The translations under genes and the position numbers were made by a program. Of a DNA stretch of 64,000 bases, positions 23,683 to 35,399 are shown piece after piece. The DNA is taken from assembly GCA_030762175.1 (NCBI GenBank), contig CM060838.1, forward strand, positions 21,820,001 to 21,884,000, in the 5' to 3' direction. The first letter of the stretch is position 1, and each line of letters opens with the position of its first letter. The notes beneath the pieces were generated by a model. That model worked only from the letters and a program-made list of their open reading frames with translations. It ran no database searches and had not been told where the DNA came from. This DNA comes from Metallyticus violacea (taxonomy: Eukaryota > Arthropoda > Insecta > Mantodea > Metallyticidae).

Positions 23683-24083
23683 GGGGAAATGGCAGTCACA
23701 GACAGTGGAAAAGAGTTCAGACAGTAGATCGCAGTTACAGAAACAGTAGATGGACGTTCAAGAGACAGTAAAGGCATTTCCAGAAGGCATCTCCGGTCAG
23801 TACTGTACAGTAGTTACTAGGACGCAGTCCCAGATTCAGTAGGAAAGTGTAGACGAGAGGCACACAGATGCAATTTCAAGCAGCGTATGCAGCTCATGGC
23901 GTTACAGTAATAGAGGTAACGAACCAGTGTCGTGTGAATAAACACCTCTAGGCTCTTAATGAAACAAATTGTCGTGTGATTTGAACCTCCTCCTTCCATC
24001 TCCCTTCTTTCGAGACCACTAAGGCAAAAAAGGCGACTTGGGATCCCTGAAAGACCTTCGGGTACATTCAACCTCAACATCAC
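23670..24083 (+). mobile_element. LTR-like promoter and R region (solo LTR candidate)
   Basis: TGTATATAAGGGG (about 23674-23686) is a good TATA box, and the 98-base duplication lies just upstream like U3 repeats. About 260 bases on, GTGTGAATAAACACC supplies AATAAA (about 23937). A GC-richer stretch ends with CAACCTCAACATCACG. This U3-R-U5 layout suggests an LTR. No gag/pol, primer site or terminal TG...CA with target duplication was identified, so a cellular promoter is not excluded. Confidence 0.35.
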
Positions 24084-24107
24084 GTTAAAACCATTTCACA
24101 TTTCAGC

Positions 24108-24212
24108 GTCTTACAGCCAAAAATCTATTGCTCCTGGCTGGGTTTGAGCCCGCTATCTTGCGTTTAGAAGGCAAGCATGGCAAGCAACCACTACACCACC
24201 AGAACCGACTTT
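24108..24212 (-). repeat. SINE family C 5' fragment
   Basis: In reverse: GTGGTGTAGTGGTTGCTTGC (A-box region) and CGGGCTCAAACCCAGCC (B box), matching the heads of the copies at 14100 and 63601. The 3' body is missing. Confidence 0.7.
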
Positions 24213-24890
24213 TTTCTTCGTGATTATTCCATATGAGGTGGTTCGGTTAAAATCCTTCGCTCGTCTTTCCCCTCCTTTATGATTTTTTCTAACACAGCTC
24301 TAGTGACTGCTGGAGATCTTCGACGTTATAGGTAAAATTTGCCGAAGTTGTGCTCAGAATTTCATTGTATATATTTTATAATCAATAAAACAGAAGAAAA
24401 AGATTATCTGATAATCGAAATTAAAATGTCCGATTTAGCTGTCTTGTGCTCAAAAACTTAATTGTCAAAAATGTAAATCAAATAGATAGTAAAGTGCGTA
24501 GATCCTGGGAGATGGTTATATCGACTTTAGACTTACGGGGGTTCTCAATTATGAGGCGGTGTTAACGAAGAATAAAGAAGAGAGAAGGTGGCAAACGTCA
24601 TCAAAGAGAAGCTAAAGGGAAAGAGGTTACTAAGGATGATATCTTATTAACCTTTGAGATCGAGATAAAAGAAACCGTGTGGAAGGAACCCAGGAGAGGA
24701 GAAAGTACAAGCTTCATTCAGAAAACAGAAATTAGCATTTATGACGAGACGCTAATAAAACTCCCGTAGTTAACAACACGCCTGGTTTTGACAGGTCAGC
24801 CTTGGATACAGCGGCGCTTAGTACAGTTGACGCTGAATTTTATAGTTCTACCGGTACTAAACATATAAACGACAGCTTAAACACCGACAT
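24213..24890. other. no gene seen
   Basis: No exon or known repeat recognised. Confidence 0.4.
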
Positions 24891-24985
24891 GGGTGACCGG
24901 CGTCGCTTCGGCGCGGGTTCGGGAACTAGAGATCTTCGGTTCTTATACCGCCAGGACCGTCCTCCCTGATTGAAACTTTTATTAT
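24891..24985 (+). repeat. SINE family A head fragment (degenerate)
   Basis: GGGTGACCGGCGTCGC, then GGTTCTTATACCGCCAGGACC and GTCCTCCCTGATTG, correspond to the family A head and the start of its body. The rest is absent. Confidence 0.6.
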
Positions 24986-25266
24986 AAAATTTAGACCCAG
25001 AACTGTCAAAACAAAAACTACCCAAACGATCAAGGGAATTAATCAGCTGAGAGATAAGCGAGCGGTAAGCCCCGGCTTGCTTATGCACTACCATAGTTTC
25101 CAAATTGGTGCTTTTGGCACTAGATTTGATGTTTTTGATAGTCATCTGGTGGGAATAATGTTAATAAACAGCGCTATAGCGAAACTCTGGTGCTTTTACT
25201 GTAAATATAGCGGGCAATCAGCAGTTTTGGGGGGTGAGGGAGGTGAGAAGAAAGAAGAAAACTTAC

Positions 25267-25386
25267 GCCTACAACAAAGGCTACAACTATATCCACTGCG
25301 TACAGCAATATAATTAGTGGTAACGGAAATACCCTTGAGGTCGCCTCTTTAGAAACACAACAGTAGCTGCCACTGCTCGCCTCCAT
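25267..25386 (-). CDS. probable first coding exon of a membrane protein
   Basis: ATG at 25386-25384 opens 40 codons and ends at a consensus donor (GTAGGC|GTAAGTTTTC) in phase 0. The segment starts with a polar N-terminus (MEASSGSYCCVSKE) and then one strong membrane span of about 21 residues beginning FPLPLIILLYAVD. The layout, Cys pair then a first span then a donor, resembles exon 1 of the tetraspan gene at 53103. The frame is also open upstream without another ATG. The following exons, to the left on this strand, are not identified. The span-bearing frame at 4035-3808 is one possible last exon. Confidence 0.45.
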
Positions 25387-26158
25387 ACGCTCTCGTCTTT
25401 CACTTCCTGCACTGCAGGGTCTGATGAATTGCACAACAACATTCTCCAGAAAGTCTCGACAGTCGTTGACATGTATGAAGCCATCTAGTTATGGAAAACA
25501 CAAACGGAGGAATTCACATGTTAAAATTTATGATGCTATCCACCTGGCTACTTGATGACGTCAATCTTTTTATTGTTGATGCAGACCATGTGTATTAAAA
25601 GGATATAAAACTTAATACCCCTAATACTTAATTGAGCGATGTTTATTTAGTCTGCAAGAATCAATGAAATCGAATAGTTTCAATTTTTCTTGTGCGCTAG
25701 TGACGAAGTGCGTACAGTGGATATTTCTGAACTGTTGTGAACTGAATATTTATGTGAATTGAAATTTCTGGTGTTTTTTGGGCAATTAAGTTTGGTGCTT
25801 TACTGGAGTTTTTTTTGGCCAAGCATTTTGCGCTTTCTCATTTAGAGTTGGCAACTCAATCACTACATACTGGCTAACAGTCTACTAGGCTTGAAGTTAC
25901 ATTGTATCTCTCACTTTTCATCTTCATAATTTTTGCTACCCGCCTCTTAACCCTCTGCCACCTCATATTAAGTACTGCCAGTCACAACGACAGTTTAGAA
26001 GATTGCTCAGTGATTATATATGCCGAGAATGCAGCTCTTAATAGAATTAGACTCAAATTGTAAATGCTGCTAACTGTATGCAGATGTCCTGGTAAATGAT
26101 TATGGTATTAACTTCAACAAGTAAAATAAACAAGTAAATAAATAAATAAGTAAAATTG
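25387..26158. other. no gene seen
   Basis: 5' flank of the candidate exon, then AT-rich sequence. No TATA box is clearly placed. Confidence 0.35.
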
Positions 26159-26160
26159 CA

Positions 26161-26199
<39 letters not shown>
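26159..26199. repeat. TTA microsatellite
   Basis: About 13 uninterrupted units. Confidence 0.95.
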
Positions 26200-26211
26200 A
26201 CAGTAAATATA

Positions 26212-26662
26212 GGCGCTCAATCTAGCGATCGCTTTGACCTCAAAACAGGTTCTACTCTTTCTATCCAATGTTTTCTCAATGCAGGGGTTAAATGTGCGTG
26301 CTCGTCAATGCTGAAATGCGTAGGGGCTCCGTCATGTTGAAACCACATACTCCTGCGCACAGTAAGAAGTACATCTTCGATCAAATCTGGAAGTGTGCTC
26401 TGCATTAACACAGAACAATAAACTTACCACGACTGTGAGATGGAAGACAGACAGAATGTGCACTACATAACAGCAAAACATAGATACAGTGTAACAGGAA
26501 TGATAAGTCGAAATGAAACAGCATAAGAAACTACTAATACAGTGATAAGAATACCGCGCACGCGGATTACTCTTCTAAAACCGATGTATGACTCGTGCTG
26601 GAGGTGTCAACGGATACAATAACTTAATTGCTTAACAGAAATTATCCACCCTGTATGAAATA
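26212..26662 (-). mobile_element. DDE transposon (DUF4817 group), internally deleted
   Basis: The minus-strand frame 26411-26217 carries a typical block of insect mariner-like transposases: TLPDLIEDVLLTVRR, SMWFQHDGAPTHFS (the FQHDGAPxHxS box) and a later RKHWIERVEPV. In intact relatives the frame continues to the catalytic SPDLTP/D region, which is cut off here. The 5' end (26662, complement CATACAGGGTGGATAATT) is of the CAGGGTG type also seen at 46751. Between the two ends most of the transposase N-terminus is missing. Confidence 0.75.
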
Positions 26663-26943
26663 TCGTTCCTCAAAGTTTGCGGTGAGGTGCTGTTATACAC
26701 TGTGTATATAAAGTTATACACTTAAAAATGTAAAGAACATTCCATACTCTAGACTAGAGTCTAGTGATCTTGAATAGTAAATTGCATTTACATTTCTCCA
26801 ACAGTGTTTTAGAAACAAGACCTGAGTTAGGAGAGTAGAGGCATTTTATTATGTCAACCTGCACTTCTTTGAATTAACGGATATTAGAGGCTATTTATCT
26901 GATAGAAATTTAAGGAGAGAAAGTGTACAAGAAGTAGGAGGAT

Positions 26944-27190
26944 TTTTTTGAATGGTGTTTAACGTCCATTTTTACTACTGAGGCACCACAGGCGGTGAAC
27001 ACTGATGATACATGAGATGAAATGATATATGATTCTTTTTAAGGAAGGAAATGTTCCAGCCTTAAGTTTAGGATACCTCCCCGGCATTTGCTATTAAGGA
27101 GGACTGAGGACAACCTGAAAAAACCTCAGCCAGGGAGGACCGCCCCACTCACGAGTACGCGCCTTAACGACCTCGGACACCCTCGGCGGT
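26944..27190 (-). repeat. tRNA-derived SINE, family A
   Basis: Reverse copy with the 3' end GTGTTTAACGTCC and TACTACTGAGGCACCACAGG. The body includes GGTACC-region variants and AGGGAGGACCGCC. The head is partly deleted: the B box is lost around 27142, but CGAGGTCGTTAAGGCGCG (complement) remains. Confidence 0.85.
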
Positions 27191-29505
27191 GTGAGGAATA
27201 TGAATTCACTTCGTGTTAATGACCGACAATGTTTTGAGGCCTCTATTTTAAAAATATTCGTTTCTAAATGAACATATTTCTTGTCTATTAATTTTATACA
27301 GCCCTCTCTGCATCTGTTTGCCAGCTGCCGGGATTGCATTCGATTTTCAGGAAGGACATGCAATATTAATTGCTTACCTTCTCATCAGGAATGCTAACTC
27401 AACATTTTAGATGCTTATTTAAACATTGTACACCACTCTGCCATCACAATAGAGCTATTATCTTTCTCAATGGTCATGGCCAGGTAGAAGCCAACGCTGC
27501 ACCAAAGACAAGTGGGAAACAAGGCACAGGAATCCACGGCGGATCCTGAAGCTCAACAGAAGGCGCAACGTCACAACGTATGGTATTTGCAGAGTTCTTT
27601 CTGCCTCCCTCAGTTTCTCTGTTTCGTCTGGAGAAATACGAGGCAACAGAAGGAAGGGGTTAAAAAATTGGTGGTGCACAGCTGGAAGCAAGAAAGTTTT
27701 CTCATTTGAAAGCGACTGCTCGGTAGTGTTTTACATTCTTTGTTCTGGTAGAACGGAGAGTCGATATCTCTACCCTTCCACTGCTATTTATAACAAACGT
27801 ATGAAACCACGTACATACACACGAAATCACATTAAATTCTCTCGTTCTGCGCAGATTACATTCCTCAACTTTCCGCCTTGCATTTTTAAACAAACACATC
27901 GATTTTTTATGCCTCACAAAATTTCAAACTCTTTTCCTGCGTATTCGATATTTGTATTTATGCTTCATTGCAGTTTCACATGTTGACATTTCTGCGATGT
28001 TATAATCTTCACGCGTTTCCCATATTCCTCTCGTGTAGTTCACAGTATAGGTTGTTCCAAAATATGTTATGCATTAGATTGTCGATAAAGAGCGTTATTT
28101 CTATGACTATTCCATTTGCATCTGCAATTAAAGTCATGAATTGCAAAACATACACCTTCATTTCTGACTCTGTTCACTTTTTCAACACTGTCATGCCAGG
28201 TCTTATGGACGGAAACAGCTGTTTTCTTTGAATGTCATGTTTTATTCTTATTTCATGTTACTTAAATGAACATTAATAATTATTAATACTTTATTGGGCA
28301 TTTGGCATTAAATAAGATACAACAGACGTAAAATTTCCATAAATTACAATGCAAATAAAGTTTAAAATACCATGCCCATAGTTGTTCATAGCAAAAATTC
28401 AGTTACACTATAAAATGTGTAATAAATGAAACGTTGTATAAAAGTTATAATTTTATAAAAGTAACCATATAAGCCTCAGACGAAAGAAAGAAATGGCAAT
28501 GACTTTATGTCGACATTTTGATTTTGCAAACTGCAGCTGTACAGCTTTAACTATGCGATTATTCTTGTGTTATAACCACATACGTCACTTCTGATGGGGA
28601 ACAGGTAACTCCTTTCAATTTGCTGTAAACAATATAATGTCTCCTGGCCACTAGCCACTGACCTAAAATATTATTCTGTAACTTATTTAACGAACTATAG
28701 TCTAGGGGCGTAGCTACAACACTAATCTAAAGAAGTCCTAATCATCGTTACTTTAAAGGGAATCAAATTAGGAAAATATGGAAACTAGGTTAGAACTGAG
28801 CACACAAATATAATTTAAGCCGTAGGCAAACTGTATTTTTAAACAATAACTATTATTTACATTCTTGATGGACGCCAACCTAGATGGCTACCCCGGAGCA
28901 GTCGACAGCACATCCACTATCCTGAATCTCAAATGCTGGACTCTTGAAATCCTTTAAAGAGCGCTATCTAATCCATATGTTGCGCATGCGCAGATCCTAA
29001 TTTTCTTTAGGTAATCTTTCCAACTGTCACTTCTACTTTTCAACAAACTTAATGCTACAATACGTTTTTCCACATTGTCAACCTCCAATATGCCACAACA
29101 TATGCATATAAATAAAATCACAACCGTTAAAATGTCTTCACTTACAAAAAGGAATTTACAAGTTTCACTATAGTCCCATTCACAATGCAAATTAAATGTA
29201 ACGTAAACTTAAACGTAAAAGCTAGATGCTGTGTATTGTAATGGAACCATTCACAATGAATCACGTAAACATAAATATATACGTACAATTAAACGTAAAC
29301 TTAGAAGCTTGCAAGGACCAGGGTTTTGCCTCTAGGTCTAACTTAAACATAAGAAATCAGCCAATCTGATCACAGCTACTCTGTTTGTAGAGCTCTATGG
29401 TAGAATTTATCCATACACAGAGAACAGAAATCAAATGCAATCTTGCTGCTGCTATAGTGACACAGTTCCTACGGCCCACCCCCACTGAAATATAAATATG
29501 ATATA
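27191..29505. other. no gene supported
   Basis: Several 60-90 codon frames on both strands (27467-28231, 28954-29190) have no domain or splice support. Near 29170-29300 the words CATTCACAATG and TTAAACGTAAACTTA are each repeated, suggesting an old small transposon. TTAAACGTAAACTA recurs near 32510. Confidence 0.35.
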
Positions 29506-29641
29506 CGAGGTGGTATCCAGAATATTCGGGACTGGTCAAAAACTTTGAAACTAATGAGCGCCGTCACCCTCGAAGTAGTTCCCTTCCACACGCTTACACC
29601 GGTCCCAACGATTCTGCAATTTTCCCAGTGCATCTTGGAAG
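29506..29641 (-). pseudogene. mariner transposase C-terminal relic and element end
   Basis: On the minus strand: HDFQDALGKLQNRWDRC and KRVEGNYFEGDGAH, then a stop. This matches the conserved end of mariner-type transposases (W-x-KC-x6-G-x-YFEGD). The terminal sequence ACGAGGTGGTATCCAG (29507 on) is a plausible inverted repeat end. Only the last about 45 codons remain. Confidence 0.7.
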
Positions 29642-29647
29642 TCATGA

Positions 29648-29945
29648 CTAATGACTACAGGTCATTAAAACTCTCTGAGATCGATTAGTTAAATGAGATC
29701 TCAGTAAATTTAATTTTCTCCCACTTATATCACTATAATTAACTTTAGTAATAAAAATTACATGAACCGCTGTCAAATTCCACATGACAACTAAAGTGAA
29801 ATTATGATTTTTGGAATATACGAAACCTTCTATAGCACCCACAGTTGATAAACCACTTCGGAACCCAAGCTAAGGATTTGTAAACAAACGGTTGTTTCTC
29901 AAAATAATCTTTTAATTGAATTTTCATTAAACTTTCAACGAGTTT
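29648..29945 (-). pseudogene. LINE reverse transcriptase fragment
   Basis: The minus-strand translation has FSKLVESLMKIQLKDYFE, then a degraded stretch with GLSTVGAIEGFVYS across two frames. This is the RT fingers region (compare FSKIxExLxxxxLxxYL followed by QxGFRxGxSTxxAI) of jockey/CR1-type LINEs. Stops and frameshifts make it dead. Confidence 0.6.
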
Positions 29946-31686
29946 CGAAAAATCGGGACCTATGGAGACCATATTTACAATGCTTAAAGAATATTATGAT
30001 GGCAAAGAAGAACTGAACTCTGGTAAGGCAAGCAATATTGTGCCCGATCACCCCAAGAGGGCCACTTTTCAACGAATTATGGAAATGAAGAAGGCTGAAA
30101 TGCTGACTGTGGAAGTAATGCTGTAGAAGTATATAGGACTGATAATATTATCTCTTTAGGTCATGCATATAAAATGTATATTAGAACTAATCACTTTCGT
30201 CTCGTTGCTTAAACAATTACACCAAGTTACGTTTATTCAACGAGCTAAATATGTGCACAAAGTGCAGTTTTAAACAGTTTCATATTTGAATAACTCAACA
30301 AATTTCATTAAAATTTACTTTTAAACCATTAACTTGCAGAAAACTGCATTTATAATATCGTATCATAATGCAGTTTTAGAGATAAAATTATCTGAGATCA
30401 GTCCCTGCTGTTCTAGAAGTAATGAATTTGATTAATAAAGCTGAAGTCATCATCGTTATCAAGATTAGGTTTAATGATCTGTTTCACTTTCTAAATTTTA
30501 CTCAAATTGATCTCTTTATCTGAACAAATGCCTTTTACTTTGACAACTGTAATGCAACATTCTTTTCGCTGTATGGATTGTAGGCATTCTTTGTATATGT
30601 TCATAATAATTATTTCAACTCATATTTTAACTTTTTCAAACCAATTATTTCCTTAGTTTTACAATTGGCTTGCAACTCTTGGATAGCCAACTACATCTCT
30701 AAAAATATGTATAATTTCTGATATCTCAATCCCTTATTTATTTTACGTTTTTTTTAAACATTTAGATTCAAACAAGAGAGATGGAAAGGCCTGTAGTTTA
30801 TAAAAGTTTAAAACCACTTTTTCTTCTCGTATGAACCATTCCCAAATAATGATAAAGCACCTGAACACTGTACCGACATCTTGTAGATAGATTTTTAACC
30901 AGTTTTATGAGAGATATTGAAAACAAGCTATAGTTTACACAATATAATTCTATCCTCACGATACTGTATTGTTAACCTTCGTTCAGAGATTTGTTTATTA
31001 ATTTTTATTAAATGTGAGCTTTTTTAAAATTACTATTACCGAAAAGTCTCTCATTTACATAAGTACAAATTAAATGATTAATTAGATACAACTGCGTGCT
31101 CTAATAAGACATATACCACATTCAAGTGATTTTTTTTTTTTTTTTTTTTTAGAGTTTTTCATTTACTTTAAAAATGCTGCATAGGTTGACGAGTTTGGCA
31201 TTTTATTACAGAACTAAAAATATAGCGTTCTCAATTATTTACCCAACTGGGCATAGCGCCCAGAGGAAAACTTATAAAGAGAATATCAGTTGTGAAAATA
31301 TCTTGCAGAGGCTTATCAAGAGGGCTGGGGTGAGGATATTGTCGGGGGGCCCGCAGCTGTCATCAGCTTTCCTTCTTACAACCGTTGGGGACTAATGAAC
31401 TGTCGCGAGGTAATAAGAAGGAAAGACAGCAACTGAAAAGATATATGTCATGTTGGTGAGGACAACCTTGCCATGTGCATCAAAGCTTTGACTCTGAGAT
31501 TCTGTGCCCAGTTAACTGAAGCCCAGAAGAACAGAAAACAGAGTGTAGCAGAGTTTTCTATATCAATCCCATGCTTTACTAGGGTCAGAGACTATGCATT
31601 ATGTATATAAGGTAATACAAAATATTTGGAACTCATCATTATGTGAGGTAGAGCGTATCATTACCAGGATGCGGAAGTTCATGCTC
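29946..31686. other. no gene supported; T run
   Basis: A 54-codon plus-strand frame (29962-30126) reads as coding-like but is unassigned. A run of about 21 T lies at 31130-31150, possibly the A tail of a minus-strand retroposon. The remainder is AT-rich. Confidence 0.35.
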
Positions 31687-32025
31687 TAGAACAGCGTTTC
31701 TCAACCTATGGACCCGATCCATCTCCACTGAAATATAATTATAATGTATATTTACGTAAACCAAAACATAATAATTTATATATTGTAATAAATAATATCG
31801 ACATCATGTGTAATACAATGTAATTGTAACATCTGAAATGTGTTAGGCGACAAAAGAGACAGTCTCTATAATAGCTTGGAGGCCGAGAGGGCCATATAAT
31901 ATCTTTACAACAGGAAAAATGAAACTGTAGGTGTAGTGTAATGCCATTTTTAAAAGGGTAATAAACTCAAAGGGCTTTTAGACTCGTTAAGGTCTCTGAC
32001 CCCCAACGGTGTTGTACCGTTCTCC
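31687..32025. mobile_element. hAT-like non-autonomous element (tentative)
   Basis: The left end CAGCGTTTCTCAACCTATGG has the classic hAT/Charlie-type terminus. The right side, GACCCCCAACGGTG followed by TGTACCGTTCTC, is a degraded counterpart of GACCCCCxGGTTGAGAACCGCTG. There is no coding capacity. The 8-base target duplication is not clear. Confidence 0.4.
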
Positions 32026-32700
32026 TTTTAAATCTATCCAATGATGACGACTTCATTCGAAAGTATATTCTATACACTTTCAATAGTATATCTTAGATTT
32101 TTCATGTTGTCCCTTGTTCGCGAGAAAACTTATGAGTTATGACTTGTCCCTCGTATATATACCATAGATTGTCAATGTGAAACTTTGCATTAAATCAGAA
32201 TATTAGCTTTCTCTAAACAAATTAAATATTAAATTCAATTAAATTATATTATTATGATGGTGAAATACACATTAACAGTAAATCACTTATCTTTCCCGAC
32301 TATAAATCCGAAGAATGCTATTTACTTTTCAGCTTTACAATTGGGAAATCAGTCATCTTCTGATGGATACCACCACATTGCTGTGTGTTGAGAGTGAAAC
32401 TGCAGATCTACCTGTGAGGAAAAAGCTCTCTTAAGACCAAAAGCGATGTTTTTACTCCTTAGCCAAAGACCAACAAAAACAATAGTCCAACCTATGAATT
32501 AATCTTAAACGTAAACTAGGCGCTGAAAACATGAAAGCACTCCTTTAATAATAACACATATTGTACATTTTAAAGAAACAAAAAACTGATTCACAATTAA
32601 CACCTTATCGTTGAGATGTACCTTTCATTCAGAAGAAGAAATGAATGAGCAATTTATGGGGAACTGTTTTGCCGTGAAGCAGGAAAATTTTAAGGTAATA
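32026..32700. other. no gene seen
   Basis: AT-rich, nothing recognised. Confidence 0.4.
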
Positions 32701-33352
32701 CGGGGTGAACAATCCTTCACGCAACCGGTTTAGCGGCGTGCTGCCGAACGGCCTGGCTGGCTGCCGTGTCGGCGGTGCGGGTGACAGGAAGTCCACAGTA
32801 AATATATTACGGTTTGTCATGTAAATTATTTTTAACATATAGAACATGAACACTTAAAAAGAAAAGTAAATTACTCACGTATATTAAGCAAGGAGATGCT
32901 GGAACTGCCTCCCTTCGTTGTTCAAGCATTTCTGACACCTGCTTAGGAAATTGTTCATTACACTCTGCAGTTCCCTCTGAGAAATGACAGCAATTTCTTG
33001 ACGAATGTTAGTTTTAAGTCATTTAAAGTGTGTGGATTTGTTTTGTATACTTTCTCTTTTAATGCCCCCAGAGATAAAATTTGCAGGGGGTTAAATCGGG
33101 GGAACGAGGGAGCCATCTGTTGTTAGTGATAACTCTATCTTGAAATACGTCATGAATTTCCTGTACTTTTTGAGGAATAGAAGGAATAGAATACTTGTAT
33201 TGCCCGATTTCACTTGATACATTTCACTCAATACACTGTATTGTGTCGCCTAACAAATACGTGCAGCTTGCGCTAGGGAAATATACTCCCCGCCTCCGCC
33301 GATATAGCGCTGCCGGCCGGTCATGCGGTTGCGTCAAGCATTGCTCACCCAG
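32701..33352 (-). mobile_element. DDE transposon, GC-rich TIR family, copy 2
   Basis: The ends are CGGGGTGAACAATCCTTC (32701) and, as complement from 33352, CTGGGTGAGCAATGCTTG. Both continue ACGCAACCG and are flanked by ATA/TATA. The minus-strand interior has transposase pieces: NRGSLVPP-L-P, KTNIRQEIAVISQRELQSV, MNNFLSRCQKCLNNEGRQ and FQHLL. That is the C-terminal third of a DUF4817-group DDE transposase with stops. The 5' half of the gene is deleted. Confidence 0.82.
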
Positions 33353-34689
33353 TATATCTCTACTGAGAGCAAGTCTGCCTTTAATATTAAAATAACAAAA
33401 ACACATGCAATGACAACAACAACAACATCAAAAGTTAATTATTTTAGAAACAAACTGTATTTTAAGCAGCCTCCTTTGTTCATCGCACACACGAATTGAT
33501 GTATGCAAATTGACTTTGCATGAGCAACTCTAACAATGAAACCTTTTCGAGCAATTTTACGGATATGCAACAACAGCGTTCAGTTAAACGTTGCAATGGT
33601 GTAGTAGCTGGAGAGAAAATTACTCCACTTTAGCTGTACACCCACGCGATGACATGCCGCTACAAAATTGCATCTCATAAAAACAATTAAAAAGGGAGAG
33701 AGGCATTGCATAGGGACAGACTAATGAGCACGTTTTAATTTCCGCTACCACTATCAATAAATATAGCACAAAGTGTATGCACAAGATAATTCTCCATAAA
33801 TAGCGGAATGAATGAAATGTTATCGGAATGCTTTTTGGATATGATTCGCGTTGGGAGTTATAAATCTGCTCCAGATGTGAGAAACATGAGCGTACATTGC
33901 ATCGATTTATAGAATTTGTAAATGATGGAAATCGAGGGGTGTTTCTGTGGTTTTAACTGCGTTTTAAAGCGGATTAGCACGACCGAACCGCCACGAGTGG
34001 TGTTTTAAACTGAACTCGGATAAAACGTGTTTTCCAATTGCAGCCGCTAGGCAAATTTTTTCAGCATTCTGTTCTTAATTGGTTAGTACAATTTTCATAT
34101 ACATTAAAACTTTCTTCCAAATGCTCATAAGTCCATAACGTTTACTTTTAAATCTTTTTACTCTAACACATTTCTTGTACAACAATATTGCCAAATCTTC
34201 TGGCACTTTATTATGCCATTTTGAAAATGGAGATAATTACTTGGAATTAATTATGTGATTCCGGGACCTCAAATAGAATTTTATTCATATCTAACAACTT
34301 TATTTAAAGCACGAGTGATTTGGCTGTGGTAGCTCAAAGCAGATTATTTAAAATTTAATTGACTCGGAGCATATTGTTCATTACGAATGATTGATGCTGC
34401 CACAATTATATTCAAGTGCTAAGAGACAAAGCCTTTATATTTTAAATAATGTGTCGAATTTCTGGTCAGTAGTAACGTTTGCTGATTACTCTCCCCCTCT
34501 CCTACCGACATGGCATCCGAACTTTCCTAATTTTGATTCACAGCTAAAGTGACTTTCAAGATATTGTTAACTCTCTTTTAACTCTTGATCTAGCACAAGT
34601 CCCACCGTGCGTGGTGTGAGTTGATGACGTGGGAGCTTCACGTCTACTGCCAACACGGGTCTTTCGCTGAATTTCGTTGAGGGTGCCCA
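33353..34689. other. no gene seen
   Basis: AT-rich. ACCGCCACGAGTGG near 33990 matches the first bases of family A SINEs, but nothing else of the element is present. Confidence 0.4.
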
Positions 34690-35000
34690 ACGTGGATAAA
34701 ATGGGACTTAACAGGTGAAATAGAACACTCCACACAACATATGATGGGACTGATGTTTATTATCGTTGCTTCATTTAATGGTCGATTGCTGAACCTCGCC
34801 ACTTAGGAATACAACAGTCGCGAGTAACATAACGCTTTGCTAAACAAGTACCGAAATTGATACTTGGGGTTTTTGCCACAGATTAGCTAAAAGTTCCCTG
34901 CGATCTACGTCGAACTACGCACCTAGAAGCTGAGTGATAAGACGAACAATCATGCCAAAACGGGGCGAAGGCTTGTTTATATAGGCAATACCCATGTCAC
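34690..35000 (-). mobile_element. LTR-like promoter to poly(A) segment (tentative)
   Basis: On the minus strand GCCTATATAAACAAG (TATA at about 34982-34976) is followed after about 215 bases by AATAAA (34761-34756). A further about 70 bases on comes TGGGCACCCTCAACG, which starts TGG like a retroelement primer-binding site. This order is that of an LTR. No coding region, opposite LTR or target duplication was found. Confidence 0.28.
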
Positions 35001-35084
35001 TTTTTGGCGTCTTTTTCATAAAACCGTCATCTATTGGATGCCTTCCGAATACCTTTCTAACATCTTATTCGCTAGAAATGTTTA

Positions 35085-35399
35085 TTGAAAATACAAGTAA
35101 GGCCATTGGCTTGCCTTTTGAGGTTTAAAGAGGTGACTCCCACACAGATCGATGTCCTCAACGGGCTAGCGGTTGAAATTTTCGCGAAAATTTGGTTCAC
35201 ACGGCCAGGGAAGGTTTTACCCTTCTATTCCGTGGATTTGCAAAGCGAACCTTTTTTCTATTGTTGCGACTTTTATGACTGCGTTTCCACAGAGCAGCTG
35301 CCTAAAGACGGTACACAATACGACTTTCCAACTACAATTTCTGTGCCTTTAAATGCATTGAGAGAATATTTACACTATGATTATATTGATGACTTTTGA
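35085..35399 (+). CDS. possible terminal exon, unknown protein
   Basis: A 104-codon open frame without any in-frame ATG, ending TGA (35397-35399). AATAAA follows 84 bases later (35483-35488), which suits the last exon of a gene. A possible phase-0 acceptor is CTCCCACACAG|ATCGAT near 35145. The remaining about 84 residues are aromatic- and acid-rich: PFYSVDLQSEPFFYCC, then DGTQYDFPTTISVPL, ending YDYIDDF. No membrane span or known domain is recognised. It could also be part of an old mobile element. No upstream exon is proposed. Confidence 0.3.
   Translation: MKIQVRPLACLLRFKEVTPTQIDVLNGLAVEIFAKIWFTRPGKVLPFYSVDLQSEPFFYCCDFYDCVSTEQLPKDGTQYDFPTTISVPLNALREYLHYDYIDDF

Noticed and set aside
24840..25145. 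101-codon minus-strand frame as exon 2 after the candidate at 25267
   Set aside because: An acceptor (ATCTCTCAG) in phase exists, but most of the frame is antisense to a SINE head, so a genuine exon is unlikely.
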